A stretch of DNA of 64,000 bases, taken from contig DAONTI010000017.1 of NCBI GenBank assembly GCA_035411585.1, forward strand, positions 21,654-85,653, read 5' to 3'. This DNA comes from MWDV01 sp002070715 (GTDB taxonomy: Bacteria > Verrucomicrobiota > Verrucomicrobiia > Limisphaerales > MWDV01). A model generated the notes under the pieces. The model made no database searches. It had not been told where the DNA came from and saw nothing but the letters and a program-made list of their open reading frames with translations. Both the position numbers and the translations under genes were made by a program. Within the stretch, counting starts at the first letter, position 1. Every line of letters begins with the position of its first letter. Of the stretch, positions 16,982-26,548 are shown piece after piece.

Positions 16982-19351
16982 ATGAACGCTCGGCTGGCAG
17001 CGAGGTTAATTGCGAGTGCGCTGGGGTGTCTTGCCTGGACGGACGACGGAGCCGACGCACAATGGGATTTTCGCTTTGGCCGCCCGGCTTTGGATGAAGG
17101 CGCGCTCGCAGCGGTGTGGCACCATGGCAAACTTTACGTGGGCGGTAATTTCCAGGCGGCGGGTGCCAGCTTTGCGCCTGGCGTGGCGCGTTGGGATGGA
17201 ACGAACTGGCACCCGGTGGGCGAAGGATTATCCAATAGCAACGCCATCCTTCCGGTGGTGACGTCTTTGGCAAGCTGGGAGGATGTGCTTTATGCCGGCG
17301 GAAATTTCGTTCGTTCGGGCGATGCCTGGATGCCCGGCTTGGCCCGTTGGAACGGCACGAATTGGAGCGCCTTGCCCGGCATTGCGGCGGCGCGAGTGAA
17401 CCGGCTGGTGGTGGATGATGAGGGTTTGTTCGTCGCGGGAAATCTTCGCTTCACGGGCGATACTAACGCCTACGGGGTCGCGCACTGGGATGGCAGTAGT
17501 TGGGAGACTTACGACAGTCGCATTCGCGTTGATGATAGTGTCAGGTGCATTGCCGTGCGCGATGACACCGTTTTCATTTCCGGCAGTTTCAGCGCCATTG
17601 CCGACACGCCGATTTCGTATAATGCGTATTGGAACGGTGACGTCTGGCAGGCTTTACCCGGATTGACGAATCGAACTTTTCGCGCCCTCGTCATTCACGC
17701 CGGAGAATTGTACGGCAGCGGTTTGTTCACCCGCATCGGCGGCGTGGCCGCCAACCATCTGGCACGGTGGGATGGTGAAAATTGGTGGCCGGTGGGCGAC
17801 GGGTTTGATCAAGCACCGGATGATTTGTTCACCGTTGCGAACGACTTTTTTGCGGTCGGCAACTTCAAACAAAGCGGAAACACCCCAATGCGTGGTGTGG
17901 CGCGTTGGGACGGCGCGACTTGGCAGCCCACTGATGCGGACGCCTGGCCGGAGGCGAAACCCGAAATACCGATCCATTTATGTCTCACGGATGATGGGCG
18001 TTTGTTTGCCGTCGGCTATTTCTTCTCGGTGCATGGACAACGGGCCGGGCACGTCGCCGAGTGGAACGGAACGCAATGGCAGCCGGTGGTGGTCACGAAC
18101 AGTCTCGCACTGATGGATGGGTTTCTGAGCATTTTTTCGATGGCGGCGGACGAACAGGCGCTGTTCGTTGGCGGAGTTTACTCCGAACCGTAGGGGGCAA
18201 GCGGTCGCGCTGTCTGGCAATTGAAATCCAACGCTTGGACGAAATTAGGCGGGGACTTTACGAACGTTGGCGGATCTCCCGTGATTCGGAGTCTCGTCTT
18301 GCAAAACGGACAATTGTTTGCGGCTGGTGGATTTACCAACGCGGGCGGCGCCACGGTGCATAACCTGGCCCGCTGGGATGGCAACCAATGGCAGGCCGTG
18401 GGCGGCATTACGAGCGGCGACATCGGCGCCATGACCGGCGACGGGACCAATCTGTTTGTCGGCGACACCGACGCTCCGCCACTTCCGACCGCGAACGCCC
18501 GCGTGAAACAGTGGGATGGTCACCAATGGACCGTGTTGGGCGGGGAACTGAAAGGGCGGCTCCATTCACTCACCTGGGCGGACGGCAACCTCTATGTTGG
18601 AGGCGCCTTCACCAATGTTGACGGTCAGGCGGCCAACCACATCGCCGTTTGGAAAAATGGGCAATGGGCAAACCTGGGCAGCGGCGTGGACGGCGCAATC
18701 GGCGTTACGGTGGAGGCAATCGTTGTGGATGGAACCAATGTTTTTGCGGGTGGCCGCTTCGCAACGGCAGGCGGAGTGGCAGTCAATAATTTGGCGCGTT
18801 GGGATGGGGCGCAATGGCATCCAGTCGGCACGCCACCGCACGATGGGGTGCTGGCCTCCGCTGCGGCGATCATGGCCATGACAATGCGAGATGGGCAGTT
18901 GTACGCCGGCGGCTTTTTCACCAATACCGGCGGGCAGGATATCGCGGCTCTGGCGCGATTTGATGGGACGAACTGGACCCGATTGGGTTCCGGCCTGCGT
19001 CGCTGGGGTATCGGCGCTGCGCCTCAAGTGCGGGCTTTGGCCTGGCAGGACAATGCTTTGTGGGTGGGCGGCCTCTTCCCAGCCGCGGGCAACAAAGCCG
19101 CTGCCAGCATTGCGCGTTGGGTGGCGCAGCCGAACATCAGGTTGGCGGCACCTAACCCCACCGGAAATCAATCATGGCAAATCCGCGCGAGCGGCGTGGC
19201 GGGCTTGCGCTTTACGCTGCAAACTTCGATCAATTTACAAGAGTGGGTTGATCGCACCAGCGGCGAGGGCGACACCGACACTTGGGAATTTCTGGACACG
19301 CAGTCGTATTTAACTGACCAACGCTACTATCGCAGCGTCCTACGCCCTTGA
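16982..19351 (+). pseudogene. secreted kelch/galactose-oxidase-like repeat protein interrupted by an in-frame TAG
   Basis: Two open frames, 16982-18193 (403 aa) and 18194-19351, lie in the same reading frame and are separated only by TAG at 18191-18193. Codons after the stop continue the repeat pattern (GASGRAVWQLKSNAWTKLGG). The whole would be about 788 residues: a signal peptide (cleavage near ADA-QW), then many blades of the form LYVGGxFxxAGxxxxxxxARWDGxxWxxxG, then a C-terminal domain ending DQRYYRSVLRP shared with both neighbours. The second part has no ATG start, only TTG at 18221, and no ribosome-binding site. It may be a nonsense pseudogene, a sequencing error or a read-through gene. 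Function unknown, presumably a surface beta-propeller. Confidence 0.75.
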
Positions 19352-19562
19352 GCATCACTTGCCGTATCGAGTGGCGCCTTGACGCCGGAGCCGGCGGATT
19401 TCGGTTGAATGACGGCGGATGAGGCGCTCCCCATGCCGGTCCAGCCCGCTCCAGGAACGCAGCGGTTTGGCGAAGAAAAAATTTGCTTGCGGTGGACCGG
19501 ATGTTTCCAGCAGTGTCCGTCCAGCAGAACATGGAATCATTCATTGGGATTAAAACAACATT

Positions 19563-21827
19563 ATGAGTAAAAAAAGCATTCTCCATATCCTTCTCGCCGG
19601 GCTGGTCTGCCAGGCCGTGTCCACGTCCGCGGTTGATGTCGTCCGGAATGGCGGTTTTGACGAGGTCTTGGTCGGTTGGGAAATTCCTGAGGCGCTGGCG
19701 GATCTTTTCCCCTATGATGCGGCACTGGGGGCGGCGGCGCTCCGGCCTTGGAATATGGCTTTCGATTACCGGGGACCGGTCTTAAACCAGCCACTGAATG
19801 TGCCGTTGAAGGCGGGGGATACGGTGGAGGTTTCCGTGGATCTCAAGGCTTCGTGGCAGCATGACGCCGGTCCCCGCTCCGTGGCCGTCTATCTCGAATT
19901 CCTCGACACGGCGGCGGTGCGCCATCGCGTGCGGGTTATTAACCCGGACGATGGCGAAATCGGCACCGACTGGACGACGTTTACCACGACCCACACGCCC
20001 GCGGCGGGCATGAGCAAGCTGGTGGGCGTGAGCCTGGCCATTGAGACGGATGATTATTTTTATGCCGACAACGTCAAAGTATCCACGCCGACCGCCGGTG
20101 CGCCGGTGCCGGTGCTGGGGGCGGTGCCGCCGACGGTGGCCTATGGTCAAAATCTCGTCATTCAGGGCCGCCACTTCGGAACGGGCGGACGGGTTCTGTT
20201 GAGCGGCAGCCCCAACGGTCTGACCATCCAATCGTGGAGCGATACGGAGATTGTGGTTGAGGTCAATGATCCTTGCGTTGGCGGCCCGCTGACGGTGGAG
20301 GCGGCGGGAGTGCGTTCGTGGCAGCCGCGTCGGGTGACCATTGCCAGTCCGCATTACACGCTGGCGACCAAACCCGCCAAGGTCTTGGCGGTGCTGGGAC
20401 AGCAACTGTCCATCGCCGTCTTTGCCAATTTCGAAAACAACTTCGCGCCGGCGGAAGGCATTACGTTTACGGTGCCGGGATATGGCAGTGGCGTCGCCCA
20501 ACTCTCCACCAATGTGATCTACGGCAGGGGCGGCACCCAATTGACGTTTGACACCGCCGGGTTATCGGCGGGAATGCATCAAATCACCGTCGAAGCTACG
20601 GGCGGAGGCTTACAGCCCCGGACGACCACGTTTGAAATTGATCTGCGTCAGATCGGCCGGGTGGAAATGAGCTACTATCTGACCAGTGACCCTCTTCCGC
20701 TGGAGGGCGCTCATTTTACCCGCCAAACCTCCGCGCAGGTGGTTGTTCAGATTTTTGATACGGCAGAGAATGAAATTACCGGGGAATTGCCCTGGCTGCC
20801 GATGACCAGCTCGAACCCCAGCGCGTTGGACGTTTATTTGGATCCGGCCCCGTGGGGGGGCCACAGTCTGTTGGTGCAGGCAAGCGGCGCCGCTGTGCTG
20901 ACGCTGACCGCCCCCAATGGCAGTGATTGGACCGCCTCCGTTAGCGCCACGATCCCGGCCCATCCCTCCATCGTCAGTGCGGACTTCCTCCTCAACCCCA
21001 TGAGCAATGCCCCGGACATCACCAACGCCTTCACCTTTGTGGCGAGCGGGGCCATGTCGCGGGCGAATTGGGGGCAGATATCATTTGGCGTGACCACCGT
21101 TGGGGGAGGCTGGGGAAGCGGGAATAAATCCTATACGGATATGTTCATCCTGGGTGAGGCGACCAAACCGGGAGAGTATTTGTTTTATGGCGGGGGCACC
21201 ATGGATGGGGGATCAGCCACCGCCTATCGTAAGCTGCAGGTGGTCAACGCTCCTACCACGGGGCTGATTCGCGGCTTGGTGAACCAACCCAAGAGCGAGA
21301 TGCACGGTCACGGGCACGGCATTGAAGGCACGCTTGAATTTTACGATGCCACTTCAGGAGTGAAATTGTTCGAACGGGAAATTTGGGAAAGGGATAATCG
21401 CTATACCGTGCCGCACCTTGAGCCCGGGGTCTATAAGTTGCGCTGGATGGCACTGGATTGGGAGGGTAATCCGCTCGTTGAACCGCAGTGGTATCCAAAC
21501 GCCGCCACGATTGACAAGGCCCAGGCGGTTACGGTGCTCGCCAATACCGTTGTGAGTAACATCAATTTCTTTGTGAGCCCGGCACCTGTGTCTGTGTCCG
21601 CCCCGCCGGAAATTACGGAGCCTCCGGCTTTTAATCCGGGGACCGGCGAGTTTTCCGTGCAGATTCAAACCGAGTCGGGGGCGGTTTATGAGCTGCTAAA
21701 ATCTACTTCCTTGTTGGACCATTCCTGGTGGCCGGTAGCGGAAGCCTGGGGGGACGGCGAGTCGCAGACGCTTGAGGATAACGAGGCGACCGGGACCAAG
21801 GGTTTTTATCGCGTGATACGCCGGTAA
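19563..21827 (+). CDS. large secreted protein with carbohydrate-binding-like, IPT/TIG and C-terminal sorting-type domains
   Basis: The 754-residue protein starts with a signal peptide (MSKKSILHILLAGLVCQAVS). Residues 25-175 resemble a carbohydrate-binding jelly roll (VRNGGFDEVLVGWEIP ... YFYADNVKVS). From about 180 to 260 there is an IPT/TIG Ig-like domain (GAVPPTVAYGQNLVIQGRHFGTGGRVLL). Several Ig-like repeats follow, with a histidine-rich MHGHGHGIEG near 580 and a carboxypeptidase-regulatory-like fold (HLEPGVYKLRWMALDWEGNP). The final 65 residues (YELLKSTSLLDHSWWPVAEA ... GFYRVIRR) match the domain that ends the two preceding proteins. A rho-independent terminator follows closely. No catalytic site is seen; probably adhesive or structural. 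Confidence 0.7.
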   Translation: MSKKSILHILLAGLVCQAVSTSAVDVVRNGGFDEVLVGWEIPEALADLFPYDAALGAAALRPWNMAFDYRGPVLNQPLNVPLKAGDTVEVSVDLKASWQHDAGPRSVAVYLEFLDTAAVRHRVRVINPDDGEIGTDWTTFTTTHTPAAGMSKLVGVSLAIETDDYFYADNVKVSTPTAGAPVPVLGAVPPTVAYGQNLVIQGRHFGTGGRVLLSGSPNGLTIQSWSDTEIVVEVNDPCVGGPLTVEAAGVRSWQPRRVTIASPHYTLATKPAKVLAVLGQQLSIAVFANFENNFAPAEGITFTVPGYGSGVAQLSTNVIYGRGGTQLTFDTAGLSAGMHQITVEATGGGLQPRTTTFEIDLRQIGRVEMSYYLTSDPLPLEGAHFTRQTSAQVVVQIFDTAENEITGELPWLPMTSSNPSALDVYLDPAPWGGHSLLVQASGAAVLTLTAPNGSDWTASVSATIPAHPSIVSADFLLNPMSNAPDITNAFTFVASGAMSRANWGQISFGVTTVGGGWGSGNKSYTDMFILGEATKPGEYLFYGGGTMDGGSATAYRKLQVVNAPTTGLIRGLVNQPKSEMHGHGHGIEGTLEFYDATSGVKLFEREIWERDNRYTVPHLEPGVYKLRWMALDWEGNPLVEPQWYPNAATIDKAQAVTVLANTVVSNINFFVSPAPVSVSAPPEITEPPAFNPGTGEFSVQIQTESGAVYELLKSTSLLDHSWWPVAEAWGDGESQTLEDNEATGTKGFYRVIRR

Positions 21828-21848
21828 ACGCGTTTTCCTTCATTCGAG

Positions 21849-21884
21849 AACCAGGCCTCGGTGACCCCGGTGCCTGGTTTTTTA
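21849..21884 (+). terminator. rho-independent terminator after the 754-aa secreted protein
   Basis: The stem AACCAGGC/GCCTGGTT encloses a CG-rich loop and is followed by a run of T (GGTTTTTTAT), 22 nt past the stop codon. There is no comparable T-run in the opposite direction, so it serves the plus-strand gene rather than the convergent topoisomerase gene. Confidence 0.85.
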
Positions 21885-21985
21885 TGGCACTCCCTTGCGT
21901 TGTGCGCGCCGGGTTGCGCGGTGCCGCCACGGCCGGCTTGCCTCTGGGCTGCCGGCCCGGAATGGGCAAGGCCCCCGGGGCAGGG

Positions 21986-24127
21986 CTACACAAACACGAT
22001 TTCCGTGGTGGTGGCTTCCGGATCCCAACCGCGGGTCGGAGCGGGGGTGATGGAGGAAACATCCTTGATGGAAATCTGCCGGCCCCGTGTTTTCGGCGAT
22101 TTCACGTCAATTTTGGCCGGGTCGCAGGTTTGCTGGTTGATCTTCTGGTGCGGGGCCGGTTTGTAGCGCACGTAAAGCACCGGCGGCGTGCCGGGGGTGA
22201 AAAACCGGAGGCGCGATTTTTCCGGAATGCAGAGATAGGCCTTGTTCAAAATGGCGCCGCCAAACTTGAACCGCTTGAGGTAGCTGGCTTTGCGGTCGGT
22301 GTAGGCGCAGGTGAAAATTTGCTCGCGGTCGGGCAGCCCGCAGTAAAACAACTCCGGCCCCACAAACAATTTCTCCGGCAGCTCTGTGACCTTGTAGGTG
22401 CCGTCCTTGAAGACCAGCAGGACCTTGTCGAACTTGGTGCATTCCAATTTGAATTCGTCGCCGTTGACCCGGTGTCCCACATACCCGCTCTTCCGATCGT
22501 AGCTGACCTTGAACGCCTTGAACGCCGCCGCTTTCAGGTCCACCTCTTCGTGCCGGGCGGACTTGGTCGTCAGGCGGGGGTATTGCGCGCCGTATGTCTT
22601 CAACAACGCCTCGAGATGGGCGATGGCGTATTTCGTGAGGTGTTTGAGTTCCTGGCGCGTCCGGGCCAGATCGGCCTTGGCCCGGTCCATCGCCGCGCGG
22701 TGCTGCTGGATGTCAAACAGCGAAATCCGGCGGATGCGCACCTGCAACAGCCGTTCCACGTCCGCCTCCGTCAACGGCTGGCGCAGTTCCCGGGCAAACG
22801 GCTGGAACCCCTTGACCACCGCCGCCTGCACCGCCTCGGCGGTCCGGCATTTCTCGATTTGTTTGTAGAGGCGTTCCTCGATGAAGATGCGTTCCAGCGT
22901 GCGGAAATGGAGTTCGTCCTGCAGCTTCTGCTCGCGCAGCGTGAGTTCCTGCCGGAGCAGGGCCAGCAGTTGCGCGGTGTTCTCGCGCAAGACCTCGCTC
23001 ACCGTCAGTTCCACAGGCCGGTTGTCCTTGATGACCACGATACGGCTGGCAATCGTCACCTCGCAATCGGTGAAGGCATACAAGGCATCCATCAACTGAC
23101 CGGCGGTCACGCCGCTGGGACACTTGATTTCGATCTCGACTTTCTCCGCGGTGTAATCGCTGAGCGATTTGACCTTGAGCTTGCCCTTCTTCATCGCGGC
23201 CTCGATGGAGGCGATCAGCGATTCGGTGGTGGTCGTGGGCGGAATTTCCGTGATGGTCACGGTGGTGTCGTCGCGCGCCTTGAGGCGGGCGCGGACCTTC
23301 ACGCTGCCCCTGCCGTCCTGGTAATCGCGGGCGTCCATGAGGCCGCCGGTGGGGAAATCCGGCAGGCATTTGAACGGCTGTTTTTTGAGAATGGCGATCT
23401 GGGCTTCGAGCAGTTCGACGAAATTGTGCGGCAGAATGCGCGCGCTCAATCCGACCGCGATGCCTTCCGCGCCGAGCAGCAGCGTGAGCGGCAGTTTGCA
23501 CGGCAGCGTGACGGGTTCCGGGTTGCGACCGTCGTAGCTGGGCACGAACGCGGTGATCTCGTCGTTGAACAACTCCGCCCGCGCCAGCGCGGTTAGGCGG
23601 CATTCAATGTAGCGGGGCGCGGCCGCGGGATCGCCCGTGTGCGGGTTGCCGAAATTACCCTGGCCTTCGATCAGATACCGCTTGTTGGCCAGCACCACGA
23701 GCGCATCGCCAATGGAGGCGTCGCCGTGCGGGTGGAACTTCATGGTGTCCCCCACGACGTTGGCCACTTTGGTAAAACGTCCGTCGTCGCCCAAATGCAA
23801 CGCCCAGAGGATGCGCCGTTGCACCGGCTTCAATCCGTCCGCCAGATTGGGAATGGCCCGGTCGCGGATGACGTAGCTGGCGTAATCCAGGAAGCCGCGG
23901 TCCACGCGACGATGCAGCCCGGCCTGGACCTGCCGGGGATCAAAGGGCCGCGCCGCGGCGGCTTCAATGGGTTCGGCGACGATATGCTCCGCAAGGCCGT
24001 TCCGCGCACGGGCCGCGCGTCCTTTGCGCGGACGCGGAGGCGGGACCGGCCCGGTGGGCAGGGCCGGCGGCGCCGCCATCGGCAGTTCGGGTTGTTTTGC
24101 ATCGTGCTTCGTCTTGCGTGAACTCAT
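21986..24127 (-). CDS. DNA topoisomerase IV/gyrase subunit A (type IIA)
   Basis: The start at 24127 (MSSRKTKHDA) gives 713 residues; an upstream in-frame ATG at 24157 is less likely. A basic Pro/Ala/Arg-rich tail (1-60) precedes the catalytic core: VIRDRAIPNLADGLKPVQRRILWAL (86-110), KFHPHGDASIGDA (130-142) and the active-site Tyr173 in APRYIECRL. The core continues through the tower and a coiled coil near 400-500. The C-terminal 190 residues are short for a GyrA pinwheel and show no GyrA box, so a ParC-like, decatenating role is more likely. The protein nicks DNA in an A2B2 complex. No B subunit gene is adjacent, which is unusual. Confidence 0.88.
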   Translation of the reverse strand: MSSRKTKHDAKQPELPMAAPPALPTGPVPPPRPRKGRAARARNGLAEHIVAEPIEAAAARPFDPRQVQAGLHRRVDRGFLDYASYVIRDRAIPNLADGLKPVQRRILWALHLGDDGRFTKVANVVGDTMKFHPHGDASIGDALVVLANKRYLIEGQGNFGNPHTGDPAAAPRYIECRLTALARAELFNDEITAFVPSYDGRNPEPVTLPCKLPLTLLLGAEGIAVGLSARILPHNFVELLEAQIAILKKQPFKCLPDFPTGGLMDARDYQDGRGSVKVRARLKARDDTTVTITEIPPTTTTESLIASIEAAMKKGKLKVKSLSDYTAEKVEIEIKCPSGVTAGQLMDALYAFTDCEVTIASRIVVIKDNRPVELTVSEVLRENTAQLLALLRQELTLREQKLQDELHFRTLERIFIEERLYKQIEKCRTAEAVQAAVVKGFQPFARELRQPLTEADVERLLQVRIRRISLFDIQQHRAAMDRAKADLARTRQELKHLTKYAIAHLEALLKTYGAQYPRLTTKSARHEEVDLKAAAFKAFKVSYDRKSGYVGHRVNGDEFKLECTKFDKVLLVFKDGTYKVTELPEKLFVGPELFYCGLPDREQIFTCAYTDRKASYLKRFKFGGAILNKAYLCIPEKSRLRFFTPGTPPVLYVRYKPAPHQKINQQTCDPAKIDVKSPKTRGRQISIKDVSSITPAPTRGWDPEATTTEIVFV

Positions 24128-24275
24128 TTGGACGGCGCGCATTAAGCCAAAGAACACGGGGCGCTGGCAAGTTTGCGGACCGGTCGCGGCGCCACCAATC
24201 CCGCGGGGTGGGCAGATAAAATGGATGCCTCTCCGTTCGTCTTCCCGTGTCTTGCCGCGTCGGACGCCGGTCGGA

Positions 24276-25301
24276 TCAACGCCGCCCCGAGATGTCCAAC
24301 ATGCGCTGGATGGGAAGGCGGGCGCGTTCGAGAATGGCTGCAGGCAGTTCGATGCGGGGCGCGAGGTTCTTCAGGCAGTCGCGCACTTTCTCGAGGGTGT
24401 TCAACTTCATGAATTTGCATTCACTACAGCGGCAGTTGTCGCTGGGCAGATGCATCACGTCAAACACGGGTGCGGCGATGAATTGCTTGCCGGGACACTC
24501 CTTTTGCAGCCGGTGGATGATGCCCGCTTCGGTGACAATGATGAATTGCGTCGCCGGACTGGTCCGGCAGTAGCCGATCATTTTTTCCGTGGAGCAAACC
24601 GCGTCCGCAAGGTCGCGCACTTCGCGTAAAGCCTCCGGATGCACGACCACTTTGGCGGCGGGATATTTCTCGCGGAGCTGGAGCACGCTGTCGCGCCGAA
24701 ACGCGACGTGGACGTAGCAATCGCCCTTCCAGAGGGTCATGGGGCGTCCGGTTTGTTCCATCACCCATTGACCCAGATTTTCGTCAGGCACAAAGAGCAA
24801 ATCCCGGTCGGCGGGGGCGGCCTGGACAATGGCTTCCGCGTTGCCGCTGGTGACAATCACGTCGCTGAGCGCCTTTACCTCCGCGGAACAGTTGATGTAG
24901 GCGATGGTCCAAAAGTTCGGATTGGTCTGCTGTAACGCCGCCAGTTGATCAGCGGGACAACTTTCTTCAAGCGAACAGCCCGCGTCCTTGTCCGGGAGCA
25001 CGACCGTCTTGTCCGGGTTCAAAATTTTTGCCGTCTCGGCCATGAAATGCACGCCGCAGAACACGATGACATCCGCCGCGGTCTGGGCCGCCTGTTGCGC
25101 CAGCCCGAGCGAATCCCCCACATAATCCGCGATGTCTTGAATCTCCGGGACCTGGTAGTTGTGGGCGAGGATGACGGCGTTATGCTGCTGCTTGAGCGCG
25201 CGGATTTCGTGGTATAAGGCATCGCGGAGCGCGGGTGGTAGCGGCGGGCGCGCCGGGGAGGGCGCGGCGTCGGGCGGGGGCGTGGCAATCGCTTCAGTCA
25301 T
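24276..25301 (-). CDS. nadA: quinolinate synthase
   Basis: The start at 25301 (MTEAIATPP) gives 341 residues. The protein condenses iminoaspartate with dihydroxyacetone phosphate to quinolinate, the second step of de novo NAD synthesis. The sequence shows NAVILAHNYQVPEIQDIADYVGDSLGLAQ, VIVFCGVHFMAETAKIL, LPDKDAGCSLEESC, a HPE motif (VVHPEAL) and CRCSECKFMKLNTLEKV near the end. Conserved cysteines of the first and last of these provide ligands of the essential [4Fe-4S] cluster. Neither nadB nor nadC is in the window. It is divergent from cysK with 181 nt between starts; an N-terminal Pro/Ala-rich leader precedes the core. Confidence 0.95.
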   Translation of the reverse strand: MTEAIATPPPDAAPSPARPPLPPALRDALYHEIRALKQQHNAVILAHNYQVPEIQDIADYVGDSLGLAQQAAQTAADVIVFCGVHFMAETAKILNPDKTVVLPDKDAGCSLEESCPADQLAALQQTNPNFWTIAYINCSAEVKALSDVIVTSGNAEAIVQAAPADRDLLFVPDENLGQWVMEQTGRPMTLWKGDCYVHVAFRRDSVLQLREKYPAAKVVVHPEALREVRDLADAVCSTEKMIGYCRTSPATQFIIVTEAGIIHRLQKECPGKQFIAAPVFDVMHLPSDNCRCSECKFMKLNTLEKVRDCLKNLAPRIELPAAILERARLPIQRMLDISGRR

Positions 25302-25482
25302 CGCCAAAAAACTAAAACCCGCCCGGAAACCTGTCAATGACCTGGCCAATCCCGCCGGCGCCGGTCTGCCAATTATTTGACGCGCCGGCCTCGGAGTGGG
25401 GGAGAAACCACTTGCGCATGGCAGGGATTCGGACACATTGAAGCCAGCATCATCAACAGCACATTACGATTGGAACACCATT

Positions 25483-26466
25483 ATGGGCCGCATTTACAAC
25501 AACATCATTGAAACCATCGGGCGCACGCCGCTCGTCCGCCTCAATCGCGTTGCCGCGGACGTTCCCGCCACCCTTCTGCTCAAATGTGAATTCTTCAATC
25601 CCCTCGGCAGTGTGAAAGACCGGATCGGCCAGGCCATGATCGAGGATGCCGAGCGGCGCGGAGCGCTCAAGCCGGGCACCACCATCATTGAACCGACCAG
25701 CGGAAACACCGGCATCGCCTTGGCCTTTGTGGCGGCGGCCAAGGGCTATCCGCTGATCTTGACCATGCCGGATACCATGTCGCTGGAACGCCGCGTCTTG
25801 CTGGCCATGCTGGGGGCGAAACTGGTGCTTACTCCGGGCGCCGAGGGGATGAAAGCCGCCATCGCCAAAGCGGAACAACTGGCCCGGGAAATCCCCAATT
25901 CGTGGATTCCGCAACAGTTCGAAAATCCCGCCAACCCGGAGGTGCATCAACGGACCACCGCCGAAGAAATCTGGCAGGACACCGATGGCCAGGTGGATTT
26001 CCTGGTGGCGGCGGTGGGCACGGGCGGCACGATTACCGGTTGCGTGGAGTTCATCAAACCCCGCAAGCCGGAGTTTCAGGCCATCGCCGTGGAACCCAAA
26101 GATTCGCCCGTCATTTCCCAAACGCTCGCAGGCCAACCGCTCAAGCCCGGACCGCATAAAATTCAAGGCGCGGGGGCGGGGTTTGTGCCGAAAAATCTGC
26201 ATTTGCAAGACGCCGCCGGCCAGCCGCAGATTATCGAATGCGTGCAGGTCAGCAACGACGATGCGTTTGCCATGGCGCGGCGGTTGGCGAAGGAGGAAGG
26301 TATCCTTGCTGGAATTTCCACCGGCGCGAACGTGTGGGCGGCGCTGGAAGTGGCCCGGCGTCCGGAGAACCAAGGCAAGACGATTGTCACGATCGCCTGT
26401 TCCACGGGCGAACGTTATCTCAGCACCGCTCTCGCCGCCGAAGCGCGGGCTGCGGTGGGCGATTAA
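25483..26466 (+). CDS. cysK: cysteine synthase (O-acetylserine sulfhydrylase)
   Basis: The ATG at 25483 (MGRIYNNIIETIGRTPLVRL) gives 327 residues. PLP-binding Lys45 sits in LGSVKDRIG, the phosphate-side loop is PTSGNTGIAL, and GTGGTITG and the C-terminal EGILAGISTGA complete the fold. It forms L-cysteine from O-acetylserine and sulfide in the cytoplasm. No cysE is seen nearby, and it faces away from nadA. NadA and CysK both relate to Fe-S/NAD supply but no direct link is evident. The upstream 29 codons of the open frame are not conserved-looking and are left out. Confidence 0.95.
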   Translation: MGRIYNNIIETIGRTPLVRLNRVAADVPATLLLKCEFFNPLGSVKDRIGQAMIEDAERRGALKPGTTIIEPTSGNTGIALAFVAAAKGYPLILTMPDTMSLERRVLLAMLGAKLVLTPGAEGMKAAIAKAEQLAREIPNSWIPQQFENPANPEVHQRTTAEEIWQDTDGQVDFLVAAVGTGGTITGCVEFIKPRKPEFQAIAVEPKDSPVISQTLAGQPLKPGPHKIQGAGAGFVPKNLHLQDAAGQPQIIECVQVSNDDAFAMARRLAKEEGILAGISTGANVWAALEVARRPENQGKTIVTIACSTGERYLSTALAAEARAAVGD

Positions 26467-26548
26467 CCCTACCGAATCAACAAGCTGCTGGGGATTCGCC
26501 GGCCAGCCGGAATGGCCGGGCTGGGTTCACCGACAAGCGCGGCGATGC

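Noticed and set aside
18221..19351. A separate gene for the second half of the repeat protein
   Set aside because: Only a TTG start, no ribosome-binding site, and the blade pattern starts before it, directly after the TAG. Better read as one interrupted gene.
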